Notes: generated from the sequence alone by a model not told the origin. Counted from the first letter of the stretch, positions 9,521-18,797 are shown. The stretch is DNA of 64,000 nucleotides from JAJFJD01 sp965228695 (GCA_965228695.1 CBDDIB010000002.1:1364001-1428000), one strand, 5' to 3'. A program made the numbers and translations.

Positions 9521-10912
9521 TCAAAACGCCGTTTTCCTCTCTGGCAAGCTTTCGAGCGCGCCAATAAAGCTCCTGTGCCATTTATTCGCGTCTTCCTGCC
9601 GAATTCTATTCATGAGTGCCTGCTGGCGCCGTTGGCGTTCTTCAAGCGACATGGTCAATGCCTTTTGTAAAGCCGCGGCCATCTCGTCGATGTTGTATGG
9701 GTTGACGATCAACGCTTCCTCCAGCGCCTCTGCGGCGCCGGCGAATTTCGACAGCACCAACACACCGGGGTCGGCTTCATCCTGAGCCGCGATATATTCC
9801 TTGGCCACCAAGTTCATTCCGTCTCGCAAGGGACTTACAAAACCGACCTGGCTGCCCCTCAATAGCGCTGCCAAGATTCGGCGCGGAATCGCGCGATGGA
9901 TGTAGCGTACGGGAGTCCAATCGAAATCCGCGAACTGGCCGTTAATCGAACCCGAAATTGTTTCCAACTCCGTGCGAATATCCGAATACGCTTCTACATC
10001 TTCTCGGGTCGGTGGCGCAATTTGCATTAGCGTGACGGATTTCTCATTTTCCGGATACAGTTCGAGGAGTCGGCGAAAGGCCTGCAGCCGGCCGGGCAAC
10101 CCCTTGGAATAATCCAAACGGTCAACGCCGATGATTTGGCGGCGCTCGAGTGTGCGTCGGCGCAGCGTCGCGATTTGCTCGTCGGCTTCTTGCGTGTGCG
10201 CCATGGCGGAGAAGGCCGCCACATCGATCCCAATAGGAAAACAGCCCGCGACCACATCTTCTCCGAAGGCTCTTACGGGATCGCCCGGCTCAGTTGGACC
10301 TTCGCTAAATTTTTCGGCAGCGCGGCTGAAGTTGGCGCGATCGGTTTCAGTTTGAAATCCAACTAGGTCGTAGGCGAACAAAGAACGGATCAGCCATTCG
10401 CTTTCCGGCGCGGCCACAAGGATGTCCGGCGGCGGGAAAGGAATGTGAAGGAAGAATCCAATCCGCTGACGACACCCGCGTTTGCGCAGTTCCGCCGCCA
10501 AGGGAACCAAATGATAGTCATGAATCCAGATTACGTCTTCGGGTTCAAGATGCGGCAATAAGGCGTCGGCGAATTTTGAATTTACGCGTTTGTATCCCCT
10601 CAAGAACGCGGGCTGAAAATCGACCAGATCGAGGCGATAGTGCAATACCGGCCACAGGACACTGTTAGAAAACCCGGCGTAATATTCACGGTAATCTTTT
10701 CTTGTCATCGGTAGCGTAATGATCGTCGCCTGATCGATCTCTTGGATCCGCGGCGGCACGCGGGTTCCTTGCCCCACGGTCTTTCCATCCCAGCCAAACC
10801 AAACGCCACCCCGCGCCTTGAGCGCGTCACCCAGCCCAACGGCAAGACCACCCGCCTGCGCCGGATCCTTGAGATCGGCAACCCGATTGGAAACGACGAC
10901 CAGCCTCGTCAT
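9521..10912 (-). CDS. otsA: Alpha,alpha-trehalose-phosphate synthase (OtsA)
   Basis: A 463-residue GT20 glycosyltransferase that makes trehalose 6-phosphate from UDP-glucose and glucose 6-phosphate. The N-terminus MTRLVVVSNRVA is the family start, so the internal ATG at 10912 is preferred over the longer frame from 10987. Recognisable motifs are WIHDYHLVPLAAELR, FFLHIPFPPPDI, VDRLDYSKGLPGRLQAF and, near the end, SPLRDGMNLVAKEYIA with LSKFAGAAEAL. The length is normal. The phosphatase OtsB is not encoded next to it; the neighbour is an MscS channel, which supports a role in osmoprotection. Confidence 0.93.
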   Translation of the reverse strand: MTRLVVVSNRVADLKDPAQAGGLAVGLGDALKARGGVWFGWDGKTVGQGTRVPPRIQEIDQATIITLPMTRKDYREYYAGFSNSVLWPVLHYRLDLVDFQPAFLRGYKRVNSKFADALLPHLEPEDVIWIHDYHLVPLAAELRKRGCRQRIGFFLHIPFPPPDILVAAPESEWLIRSLFAYDLVGFQTETDRANFSRAAEKFSEGPTEPGDPVRAFGEDVVAGCFPIGIDVAAFSAMAHTQEADEQIATLRRRTLERRQIIGVDRLDYSKGLPGRLQAFRRLLELYPENEKSVTLMQIAPPTREDVEAYSDIRTELETISGSINGQFADFDWTPVRYIHRAIPRRILAALLRGSQVGFVSPLRDGMNLVAKEYIAAQDEADPGVLVLSKFAGAAEALEEALIVNPYNIDEMAAALQKALTMSLEERQRRQQALMNRIRQEDANKWHRSFIGALESLPERKTAF

Positions 10913-11321
10913 TCGCGGAACTCCCAAATTTAACCAGCTTCCAAGACCGGCCGCATAATCCAGCGCATTGCAGTGCGCATCACGCAAGAACCAAATTCAT
11001 ATCACCGTCGAACGACATAACGCGTGGGGGCAAGGGGCCGACGCCAAGCCCGCCGTGATACACGAAGACTCGCGGTCTTGTTGGTAGGCTTGTTCGAATA
11101 CGGATATTGGCCGACATATGGGTGTCTCGAAGCGATGACCGCTATTCCGCTGAAGATGGACGTTAGGCCGGGGGTCAAAACGGTCACTACTACGAATGCC
11201 GCACAGGGTGACAGTCCCGGTGGCTTGCGTTGAACTGGATATTGCCTTTGGTCTGTTCCGTGCAAAGGTCGCGAAGCCCCGCGCCCGATTGGCATACGAT
11301 CGCGCAACCATCGCCGCCACC
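10913..11321. other. Intergenic region upstream of otsA
   Basis: About 400 bp between otsA and the end of the FAD oxidoreductase gene. Open frames here lack protein-like composition and ribosome-binding sites. It should hold the otsA promoter on the minus strand, but I could not assign -35 and -10 boxes with confidence. Confidence 0.4.
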
Positions 11322-12488
11322 CTAGGCCAGCACCCCCAATTCCGGCTCGGCCCGGCCCGCGGCTACCCGGTTGCAATGAAACCGCTCCAGATCGATCGTC
11401 TCGAACCGGCGGTCCAGGATCAGCTCCGACAGCGCCCGTCCGGCCGCCGGCGCGTGTTGCAGGCCGTGGCCGCTGAAACCGGTGGCCATCAGCAGGTTCT
11501 CCGGCGCGCCGGGCCAGGATCCGATCAGCATGTTGCCGTCGAAACGGTTGTAGGCGTAATGGCAGGGCCACGCGTTCATGACCTTCAGCGTCTCCAGCGC
11601 CGGGGCCAGCCGCGCGAGTTTCGGCCAGAGCTGGGCCTCGAAGATGTCGTGGTCGACGGTCCAGTCGAACCTGCCGGCGCGGCTGAAGTCTGTGTTGCCG
11701 CAGATGAAGCCCTTGCCCTCGGGCCGGATGCTGACCGGCTGGCCGTCGCGGGTCAGCGGGGTGACGCCGAGCGATTCGGCCGGTTCGAAATAGAATGTCG
11801 TTCGCTGCAGCGGTACCACCGGGATTTCGAAGCCGGCGATCCGGCAGATTTCATTTGCCCACGCCCCGGTGTTGTTGACCAGGGTCTGGCAGGGCATGCG
11901 ACGGCCGTCGGCGAGTTCCACGGCGCGCACCAATCCCTCGGAGATTTCGATGCCGGTCACTTCGCCCTCGATATAGTCGGCACCCAGCGCGCGCGCCTTG
12001 CGCCGCAGTCCGGTCAACGCGCCATGCGGGTCGAGCCAGCCGTCGTTCGGTGAAAAGACGGCGCAGGTGACGGTGTCGGTGCGGAAGCACGGGTGCAGTT
12101 CTCCCACGCCGGGCCCGTCGAGCAGCCGCACGTCGCAGCCCATGGAAAGCTGATATTCGTGATTGGCCCGCATATCGGCGGCCTGCTCATCCGTGTTCGA
12201 CAGGAACAGATAGCCATGGCGGTAGAAGTCGAGATGGGCCGGTTCGCCGTCAACCGCCATCAGTTCGGCGAAATTGCCGTAGACCTCATGGCCGTAGCGC
12301 GACATCCGGATGTTCTCTTCCTGGCTGAACAGGATCCGCACCCCGGCGTTGGAGCGGGCCGAGGCGGCGTGTTCGTAGGTCGGATCCCGCTCGATCACCG
12401 CGACCCGCAGCGCCGGGTCCCGGGTCAACAGGTGATATGCGGTGCTGCTGCCATGCAACCCGCCGCCGATGATGATGATGTCATACAT
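11322..12488 (-). CDS. FAD-dependent oxidoreductase (D-amino-acid oxidase / glycine oxidase fold)
   Basis: A 388-residue flavoprotein of the DAO superfamily, which oxidises amines or amino acids with FAD. The dinucleotide-binding motif IIIGGGLHGSSTAYHL is at residues 4-19, so the start at 12488 is chosen over the longer frame from 12554. The FAD domain is followed by NNTGAWANEICRIAG and the C-terminal GFSGHGLQHAPAAGRALSELI, typical of sarcosine oxidase and glycine oxidase-like enzymes. The substrate is not evident. It is divergent from the adenylation-thiolation-thioesterase gene at 12743, with a shared 254-bp intergenic region. Confidence 0.85.
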   Translation of the reverse strand: MYDIIIIGGGLHGSSTAYHLLTRDPALRVAVIERDPTYEHAASARSNAGVRILFSQEENIRMSRYGHEVYGNFAELMAVDGEPAHLDFYRHGYLFLSNTDEQAADMRANHEYQLSMGCDVRLLDGPGVGELHPCFRTDTVTCAVFSPNDGWLDPHGALTGLRRKARALGADYIEGEVTGIEISEGLVRAVELADGRRMPCQTLVNNTGAWANEICRIAGFEIPVVPLQRTTFYFEPAESLGVTPLTRDGQPVSIRPEGKGFICGNTDFSRAGRFDWTVDHDIFEAQLWPKLARLAPALETLKVMNAWPCHYAYNRFDGNMLIGSWPGAPENLLMATGFSGHGLQHAPAAGRALSELILDRRFETIDLERFHCNRVAAGRAEPELGVLA

Positions 12489-12742
12489 GGAACAACTCCG
12501 AGTCAGCGTCCAGCGGCAAATTGGTGCGCGGGGACGCCAGGCGCCTTGAGACACGGGCGTGCGTTGGCTTGCGGGATTATCGGCTCGATATCCGGCCCTG
12601 TCGAGATGACGTTGCGGCGGGTGGGCGAACGCCTCCGGCCCATCAAAGGCTTGCCGGTGCTAGTTGTAAAATTTCCAGGCTACCTCTCATGGCCAATTGG
12701 AGTGTCGCACGCTCATTTGCATAATCTGCCGGGGAGGATGCG

Positions 12743-15397
12743 ATGAAGCCGACCGCTGGAGTTCTTGCAAAACCCTATCAGACAATCCACGAGCACATCC
12801 GGTACTGGGCCCATTACGACCCGGACTCTCCGGTATTCGTGGGGGAGGGCATGCCGCCGCTTTCCTATCGCGGCCTGGTAGAGACCATCGATACGGTCGG
12901 TGTCACACTCAACGAGAGTGGCTTTGGGCGCGGTGACAGAATCGCCGTCGTGCACCAGGATGGGCGCCGCATGGCGGCGGCCCTCGTCGCGATCGAGAGT
13001 AACGCGACCGTCGTCCCCATGAACCCCGACGGCATTCTCGGTGAATTCGCCCTTCAACTGCACGATATGCGGGTCGATGCGGTCGCGATCGCTGCGGACA
13101 TGGACACGCCGGCCCGCGCCGCCGCGGCGGAGCTCGGGCTGCCGCGGTTCGACATTCGGTCGGACGGCCATGGTGCGATCCACCTCGCGCCGCCCACCGA
13201 AGGCCGCGAGACTCCCTGCGAGAAACCGGGTCCGGCGGAACCCGACGACGTCGCGGTGCTGCTCGCCACATCCGGCACGACCTCGCACAGCAAGATCGTG
13301 CCGCTCCGCCAGCGCGTCTTGGCGATTCGGTGCGCCCGCTCGTCGCGGCTCCTCGGACTCTCGCCCGACGACCGCTGCCTGAACCTGTTGCGGCTTTTTC
13401 ACAGCGCGGGTCTCGCAACCTCGTTGACCGGCGCGCTCGTTTCGGGGGGCAGCATCGCCTTTCTGACGGATACGAGTGTTACCGGCATTTTCGACACGCT
13501 GGAGAGCGAACAGGCCACATGGGTGGGCGGCGCCTACGCGCATTACCACGCCATCCATCCGCATCTGGCGGCGCATCGCGAGACCATCGAGCGGGTCGCG
13601 GCGAGGCTCCGTTTCATGCGCGCGGGCACGGGTGCCCTTATTCCGGAAATCGCTGCGGACTTGGAACAGGTATTCGGCGTGCCGGTCTTGGCCTCCTTTG
13701 CGTCGACGGAAGCCGGCATCATCGCCGGCGACACGCCCGACAACACCCGCCCGGACCGGGCCAGCGTCGGACTCCCCTTTCCGGATGAAATCGCCATCGT
13801 CGATGACGAAGGCGAGGCGGTGCCGCGCGGCGAGAGTGGCGAGATCGTCGTCAAGGGTGTCGAGATATTCGACGGATACGAGAATGACGATGCCGCCAAC
13901 CGGCTCGCCTTCGACGGCGATTGGTTCCGAACCGGCGACATGGGCTATCTCGACGAAGACGGCTACCTGTTCCTTGCCGGCCGGATCAAGGAGTTGATCA
14001 ACCGCGGCGGCGAAAAAGTGTCGCCGGGTGAAATCGACAATGTTCTGCTCGAGCATCCCGGCATCGCCGCCGCCGCCGCCTTCCCCGTCCCGCACCCGAC
14101 GCTCGGCGAGGACGTTGCCGTCGCCGTCGTCCCGGCGGAAGGCGCTTCGATCGGCGAAGCCGCCGTGATGACCTATCTGCGCGACCGGTTGAGCGAGCGG
14201 AAGCTGCCCCGGCAATTGATCTTCACCGATGCAATCCCGAAGGGCCCTACCGGCAAGTTCCAGCGCCACAAGCTTGCGGATATATTCTGCGCCCCCGACG
14301 GCGCGGACGACAGCGCGGACGACGGATCGGGCGACGACCGGCCCGCGACGCCCTTGGAGGCGCAGCTCCAGGGACTGTGGGCCGCCTCTCTCGGTCACGA
14401 CCATGTCGGCTTGCACGACGACTATTTCCAACTCGGCGGCGATTCGCTGCAGGCGGTCGAACTGTTCCTCGACATCGAGAAGACGCTCGGCCGGCCGTTG
14501 CCGCGCTCCATCCTGTTCGAGGCCGCGACGGTCGCCGAGATGGCCCAACGGATCGGCTCGACCGCCACCGCGCATTGCGTTGTGCCGATCCAGCCGAACG
14601 GATCCCGCCCACCCCTGTTCTGCGTCCACGACGTCAACGGCCATGTCCTGAACTTTCGCGCATTGGCCGGCCGTTTGGGGCAGGGGCAGCCGGTCTACGG
14701 TGTCCAATCCGTGGGTTTGGACGGCAGCGAAGCGCCGCTCACCCGGATCGAGGACATGGCCACCCGTTATGTCGCCGAAATCCGCGCCGTGCAGCCGATC
14801 GGTCCCTACTATCTCTGCGGCTACTCGATGGGCGGCTGGATCGCCTATGAGTTGGCCCAACAGCTCATGGCCGCGAGACAGCGTGTCGCCTTCCTTGGAT
14901 TGTTCGACACGCCGTCCCGGCAAGGACCGCGCCGCGCAACACTTCGGCAATGGTTCGGCCATCACGTCTCGGCGATGGCGGCAATGAAGGCATCGGACAT
15001 CACGCCGTATCTGGGTCAGCGGGCGCGGAACCTCGCGGAGTTGAGCCGAACCGCCGTACGCTCCCGGTTGTTCGATGCCGCGCACGCCGTCGGCGCGGCG
15101 CCGGGCGCGGGCTCTCCGGCCCGCATCGCCGACGCCAACGGCCATGCGATACGGCACTACGAAATGCGTCCCTATGCGGGCGACGCCGTGCTGTTCAAGG
15201 CGACGCCGTATGCGTGGACGCACCGCAAGGCGCACGACGGGTGGCGCGACCTGATCCGTGGGCATTTTGAGACATTGCCGATCCCCGGCACCCACGGCGA
15301 TCTCCTGGAGGAGCCGCATGTGCGGAAGCTGGCGGCCACGCTCTCAACTTGCCTCGCCGCGCGGCAATCCGACCGAAAACGCGCCAGCGCGGCTTAA
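12743..15397 (+). CDS. NRPS-like protein: adenylation, carrier and thioesterase domains
   Basis: An 884-residue three-domain protein. An AMP-forming adenylation domain covers about residues 20-515: LLATSGTTSHSK near 172, DWFRTGDMGYLDEDGYLF near 393, and the catalytic-lysine segment GPTGKFQRHK near 500. A phosphopantetheine carrier domain follows at about 540-610, with LGGDSLQAVE and attachment Ser568. The C-terminal type I thioesterase spans about 625-870, with nucleophile Ser695 in GYSMGG, an Asp in LGLFDTP and His851 in GTHGDL. There is no condensation domain. The adenylation domain resembles acyl-CoA synthetases more than amino-acid A domains, so a carboxylic or fatty acid substrate is likely. 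It should activate one acid, load it on the carrier and release it by hydrolysis, transfer or dimerisation. The product is unknown. Confidence 0.85.
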   Translation: MKPTAGVLAKPYQTIHEHIRYWAHYDPDSPVFVGEGMPPLSYRGLVETIDTVGVTLNESGFGRGDRIAVVHQDGRRMAAALVAIESNATVVPMNPDGILGEFALQLHDMRVDAVAIAADMDTPARAAAAELGLPRFDIRSDGHGAIHLAPPTEGRETPCEKPGPAEPDDVAVLLATSGTTSHSKIVPLRQRVLAIRCARSSRLLGLSPDDRCLNLLRLFHSAGLATSLTGALVSGGSIAFLTDTSVTGIFDTLESEQATWVGGAYAHYHAIHPHLAAHRETIERVAARLRFMRAGTGALIPEIAADLEQVFGVPVLASFASTEAGIIAGDTPDNTRPDRASVGLPFPDEIAIVDDEGEAVPRGESGEIVVKGVEIFDGYENDDAANRLAFDGDWFRTGDMGYLDEDGYLFLAGRIKELINRGGEKVSPGEIDNVLLEHPGIAAAAAFPVPHPTLGEDVAVAVVPAEGASIGEAAVMTYLRDRLSERKLPRQLIFTDAIPKGPTGKFQRHKLADIFCAPDGADDSADDGSGDDRPATPLEAQLQGLWAASLGHDHVGLHDDYFQLGGDSLQAVELFLDIEKTLGRPLPRSILFEAATVAEMAQRIGSTATAHCVVPIQPNGSRPPLFCVHDVNGHVLNFRALAGRLGQGQPVYGVQSVGLDGSEAPLTRIEDMATRYVAEIRAVQPIGPYYLCGYSMGGWIAYELAQQLMAARQRVAFLGLFDTPSRQGPRRATLRQWFGHHVSAMAAMKASDITPYLGQRARNLAELSRTAVRSRLFDAAHAVGAAPGAGSPARIADANGHAIRHYEMRPYAGDAVLFKATPYAWTHRKAHDGWRDLIRGHFETLPIPGTHGDLLEEPHVRKLAATLSTCLAARQSDRKRASAA

Positions 15398-15549
15398 CGG
15401 TCCATGGGCAGGCCGAAGAGTATTCTTGCCCTCGGACTGTATCCCTGCCGGGCAAAGTCGCTTGACCAATCCGGTTCCTTCCCTACATCTTCGGAAAGGC
15501 GAATTTAAACGCCATCCGCGCCGTTCGGCGCAGCAACGGTAGCGGGCTT

Positions 15550-15729
15550 ATGTTTGGCATCTGGATCGTTATTCTCTTCGGCATCATTCCGGCCGCCGCC
15601 GGCGTCGGGTTGAGCTACGCGTTTTCCAAGGAAGAAACGCCGTCTCCCAAACGGCTGATTATCGGCGGCGCGATCGGCGCGGTGGTCGGACTCGCGCTCG
15701 GCATCGTGCTGGTTCAATTCACGCCCTGA
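15550..15729 (+). CDS. Small membrane protein, 59 residues
   Basis: A short frame that starts at ATG 15550 and ends at TGA 15727-15729. It encodes two hydrophobic segments, FGIWIVILFGIIPAAAGVG and GGAIGAVVGLALGIVLVQF, joined by a short polar loop (SKEETPSPKR). This looks like a two-helix membrane hairpin with glycine-rich packing. I do not recognise a family. The ribosome-binding site is weak (GGTAGCGGG). It lies about 150 bp after the NRPS-like gene on the same strand. The strong amphipathic pattern and high-GC codon bias support coding, but without homologues this remains tentative. Confidence 0.55.
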   Translation: MFGIWIVILFGIIPAAAGVGLSYAFSKEETPSPKRLIIGGAIGAVVGLALGIVLVQFTP

Positions 15730-15843
15730 CGGCCGCCCGGGCGCTGTACCCACCGTTTCGCCACGCCCTGATTTGTGCCGCCGTTCGCCGCGATGCTACC
15801 AATGCATCAACGGCTTTTTCATGCCCAACAGGAGAGCGAACGC

Positions 15844-16905
15844 ATGTCCACGGTGGAAATCCTCGCCATTCAGCCGGTGTCCGACGCCGAGCGCAGCCGT
15901 ATTGAAGCGGTCGACAGCTCGATCCATCTGACTGATGCGGGCGGTTGGTTCGACGGCGAAATCCGCGAGGGCTGGCCCGAGTTCACGACGCGGCGCTACC
16001 TCGCGCCCGACGCCAACGGCCAGGGCACGCGGGAAGAGCGCGACGCCCTGTTGGCCAACGCGGAGATCATCCTCGGCGGGTTTCCCTATCCGCTGGAGTT
16101 GCGCGGCCGTGCGCCGAACCTGAAATGGTTCCACCAGCGCCCCGCCGGGGCGAGCAATTTGCTGCGCGGCGACCTTTGGGGCAGCGATGTCACGGTTACC
16201 ACGTCGCGCGGATTCGGCAACACGCTGCCGATCGCGGAATACGTGCTCGCCAGCATCCTTCACTTCGCCAAGGGGCTGCATCGCGTCGAGGTCGACCGGT
16301 CCTCCGGACTGCTAGACCACCGGCCCTACAAGGCGCTGTTGATCGAAGGGAAGACGGTTTGCGTGATCGGGGCGGGCGGTATCGGCTGCGACGTGGCCAA
16401 GGTGTGTTCGGGCGTCGGGATGCGGGTGGTCGGGACCCGGCGGCGGCCGCTGGCCGACGGCGAAGCGCTGCCGGACGGTTTCACCTCGTTGCACCCGCCG
16501 GAGGATCTGCATCGCCTGCTGGGCGAAAGCGACTTTGTCGCGGTGTGCTGCCAGTGGACGCCCGAGACCACGGACCTGATCGGCACGGAGGCCTTCGCGG
16601 CGATGAAGCCCGGCGCGATCCTGGTGAATGTGGCGCGCGGCGAGATCGTCAATGAGGACGCCCTTGTTACCGCCTTGGCCGAGGATCGCATTCGCGGCGC
16701 CGCGCTCGACGTCTATGTGGGCGAGTTCGATGCGGCGCCGGATGAACGGTTGTGGTCCGATCCGCGCGTGATGATCACGCCGCACACGTCCGGCGGGTCC
16801 GACGAAAGCCGCCATCGCGCGATCGACGTCTTCTGCGACAACCTGGACGCTTACCTTAAAGGCAAGCCGTTGATGAACGTCATCGATTGGGATTTGGGAT
16901 ACTGA
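15844..16905 (+). CDS. D-2-hydroxyacid dehydrogenase family protein
   Basis: A 353-residue NAD(P)-dependent dehydrogenase of the D-isomer-specific 2-hydroxyacid family, which interconverts 2-oxo acids and D-2-hydroxy acids. The Rossmann motif GAGGIGCDVAK starts near residue 178. The catalytic Arg is in NVARGEIVNEDAL near 265, a Glu follows in the DVYVGEFDAAP region, and the catalytic His is in ITPHTSGGSDE near 313. AGGAG lies ten bases before the ATG at 15844, so the longer frame from 15775 is rejected. It starts a same-strand run with an SDR and a TauD-type dioxygenase. Confidence 0.85.
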   Translation: MSTVEILAIQPVSDAERSRIEAVDSSIHLTDAGGWFDGEIREGWPEFTTRRYLAPDANGQGTREERDALLANAEIILGGFPYPLELRGRAPNLKWFHQRPAGASNLLRGDLWGSDVTVTTSRGFGNTLPIAEYVLASILHFAKGLHRVEVDRSSGLLDHRPYKALLIEGKTVCVIGAGGIGCDVAKVCSGVGMRVVGTRRRPLADGEALPDGFTSLHPPEDLHRLLGESDFVAVCCQWTPETTDLIGTEAFAAMKPGAILVNVARGEIVNEDALVTALAEDRIRGAALDVYVGEFDAAPDERLWSDPRVMITPHTSGGSDESRHRAIDVFCDNLDAYLKGKPLMNVIDWDLGY

Positions 16906-16998
16906 TGCAGCCGGCGTACGTAGTGCATTACTAATTGCCGGCGAAATGCGCGATGATAAAGACACGTCACAACGAATAACGATAGGGAGAGAGTCGCC

Positions 16999-17916
16999 AT
17001 GGATGGGGGTTTCGTTCGGGATAAGGTCATTCTGGTCACCGGTGCCGGCCGCGGGATCGGAGCGGAAATCGCCAAGCTGGCCGCGTCCGAAGGGGCGAAG
17101 GTCGTCGTCAACGATCTCGGCAGCACGGTCGACGGCGACGGCGCCGATGCGACGCCGGCGCAGCAGGTCGTCGAAGAGATTACGTCCAACGGCGGCGAGG
17201 CCGTGGTGAACGGCGGCAGCATCGCCGATTGGGACGACGCGCAGGCCATGGTGGCGCAGGCGGTCGACACCTTCGGCCGGATCGACGGCGTCATCAATGT
17301 CGCGGGGATTCTTCGGGACCGTATTTTTCACAAGATGTCGGCCGAGGAGTGGAGTGCCGTGATCGGCGTCCATCTCACTGGGTATTTCAACGTCGCTCGT
17401 GCCGCCGCCGAGCATTTCCGGAAACAGTCGTCCGGCGCGATGGTGCATTTCACGTCGAATTCCGGATTGATCGGAAATATCGGGCAGGCCAACTACGCGG
17501 CGGCGAAGATGGGTACCGTGGGCCTGTCGAAATCGATCGCGCTGGACATGGCGCGCTACCGGGTGCGGTCGAACATCGTATCGCCGTCCGCCTTCACGCG
17601 GATGATCGAGACGATCCCGACCAACGATCCGAACAAGGCGTCGCATGTGGAACGGCAGAAACGCATGCTGCCGGAAAAGATCGCGCCGCTTTGCGTCTAT
17701 CTGATGTCCGATGTGGCGGAGGAAATCTCCGGACAGATCTTCTACGTCCGCGCCAACGAGATCATGCTGATGAGCCAGATGCGGCCGATGCGCTCGGTCC
17801 ATCGCGACGGCGGCTGGAGCTGCCAGACCTTGCACGAGCACGGCATTCCGGCGCTCAAGGCGAGCTTCTACGAACTGGAGCGGTCGCGTGACGTCTTTAC
17901 CTGGGATCCGGTCTAG
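16999..17916 (+). CDS. SDR family oxidoreductase (3-hydroxyacyl-CoA dehydrogenase-like)
   Basis: A 305-residue short-chain dehydrogenase with the cofactor motif TGAGRGIG at residues 14-21 and catalytic Tyr166 and Lys170 in NYAAAKMG. The sequence NDLGSTVDGDGADATPAQQVVEEI after beta-2 is characteristic of SDRs related to the (3R)-hydroxyacyl-CoA dehydrogenase domain of peroxisomal multifunctional enzyme type 2. The C-terminal extension of about 50 residues is longer than in minimal SDRs. GGGAGAG precedes the ATG. A role in oxidation of a hydroxyacyl-CoA or hydroxy acid in this catabolic run is plausible but not proved. Confidence 0.82.
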   Translation: MDGGFVRDKVILVTGAGRGIGAEIAKLAASEGAKVVVNDLGSTVDGDGADATPAQQVVEEITSNGGEAVVNGGSIADWDDAQAMVAQAVDTFGRIDGVINVAGILRDRIFHKMSAEEWSAVIGVHLTGYFNVARAAAEHFRKQSSGAMVHFTSNSGLIGNIGQANYAAAKMGTVGLSKSIALDMARYRVRSNIVSPSAFTRMIETIPTNDPNKASHVERQKRMLPEKIAPLCVYLMSDVAEEISGQIFYVRANEIMLMSQMRPMRSVHRDGGWSCQTLHEHGIPALKASFYELERSRDVFTWDPV

Positions 17917-17945
17917 CGGCGGCGCCGGCGGACAGAAGGGTTCAC

Positions 17946-18797
17946 ATGGCGATAGAAGTACGGAAACTCGGCGAGCCGCTCCTGGCCGAGCTGGTAGGCT
18001 TGGACGTAACGAATCCCGCCGATCCGGACGTCTGGGCCGAGGTCGAACAAGCCTTTCTCGATCACAACGTTTTGGTGTTCCGCGGCCGGATGATGACGGC
18101 GGCGGAGATGGTGCAATTCGCCGGGCAGTTCGGGCCGCTCGAACCGCATATCACCAAGAAGTACAACCACCCGGATTTCGAAGAGCTGATCGTGATGAGC
18201 AATGTGGACGCCGCGGGCAAGATCGATGCGCTCGGCGCGAAACGCGGTACGCGCTGGCACACGGACATGTGCTATCGCGAGGTGCCGTCGAAAGGCACCA
18301 TGCTGCACACACTGGAAATCCCAGACGAGGGCGGCGATACCCTGTTCGCGAATATGTATCGGGCGCTGGAGGAAATGCCGGCCGCGCTCAAGGCTCGGAT
18401 CGAGGGACGGCATGCCACCTTTCGGTACGGCGGGCGCAAAGCTGTCGGGCGGGCGCGGTTGGAGACGGAAGACCGGGAAGCCGAGTTGGTCGCGCATCCG
18501 ATCATGCGGCCGCATCCGGAAACCGGCCGGCTGTCGGTATACGTCAATCCCGCGCATACGGTCGGGATCGTCGGCATGGACGACGATGCGGCGCAGGATC
18601 TCTTGCAGGATATCTACGCCTGGTGCAGCCGCCCCGACTTTCAGGCACGGCACCAATGGCGGTTGGGCGATACGGTCATCTGGGACAACCGGTGCACGTG
18701 GCATAAGGGCACCGGGGAGAACCCCTTGCGTCAGGCGCGGCGGTTTCTGCGCGCCACCATTGCCGACGGCACCGCGACCGTGTCGGACGTAGCCTAG
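17946..18797 (+). CDS. TauD/TfdA family 2-oxoglutarate-dependent dioxygenase
   Basis: A 283-residue non-haem iron dioxygenase that couples 2-oxoglutarate decarboxylation to hydroxylation of a substrate. The iron ligands are His105 and Asp107 in RWHTDMCY and the distal His253 in TWHKGTG. The C-terminal Arg for 2-oxoglutarate lies in RQARRFLRATI. An N-terminal GEPLLAELVGLDVTNP is typical of TfdA/TauD proteins. It starts 30 bp after the SDR stop and probably belongs to the same operon. The natural substrate could be an aryloxy-acid, sulfonate or similar compound; sequence alone does not decide. Confidence 0.88.
   Translation: MAIEVRKLGEPLLAELVGLDVTNPADPDVWAEVEQAFLDHNVLVFRGRMMTAAEMVQFAGQFGPLEPHITKKYNHPDFEELIVMSNVDAAGKIDALGAKRGTRWHTDMCYREVPSKGTMLHTLEIPDEGGDTLFANMYRALEEMPAALKARIEGRHATFRYGGRKAVGRARLETEDREAELVAHPIMRPHPETGRLSVYVNPAHTVGIVGMDDDAAQDLLQDIYAWCSRPDFQARHQWRLGDTVIWDNRCTWHKGTGENPLRQARRFLRATIADGTATVSDVA

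Noticed and set aside
12713..15319. 868-codon minus-strand frame opposite the A-T-TE gene
   Set aside because: A shadow of the plus-strand gene, which has complete adenylation, carrier and thioesterase motifs; the reverse frame is Arg/Gly-rich without domains.
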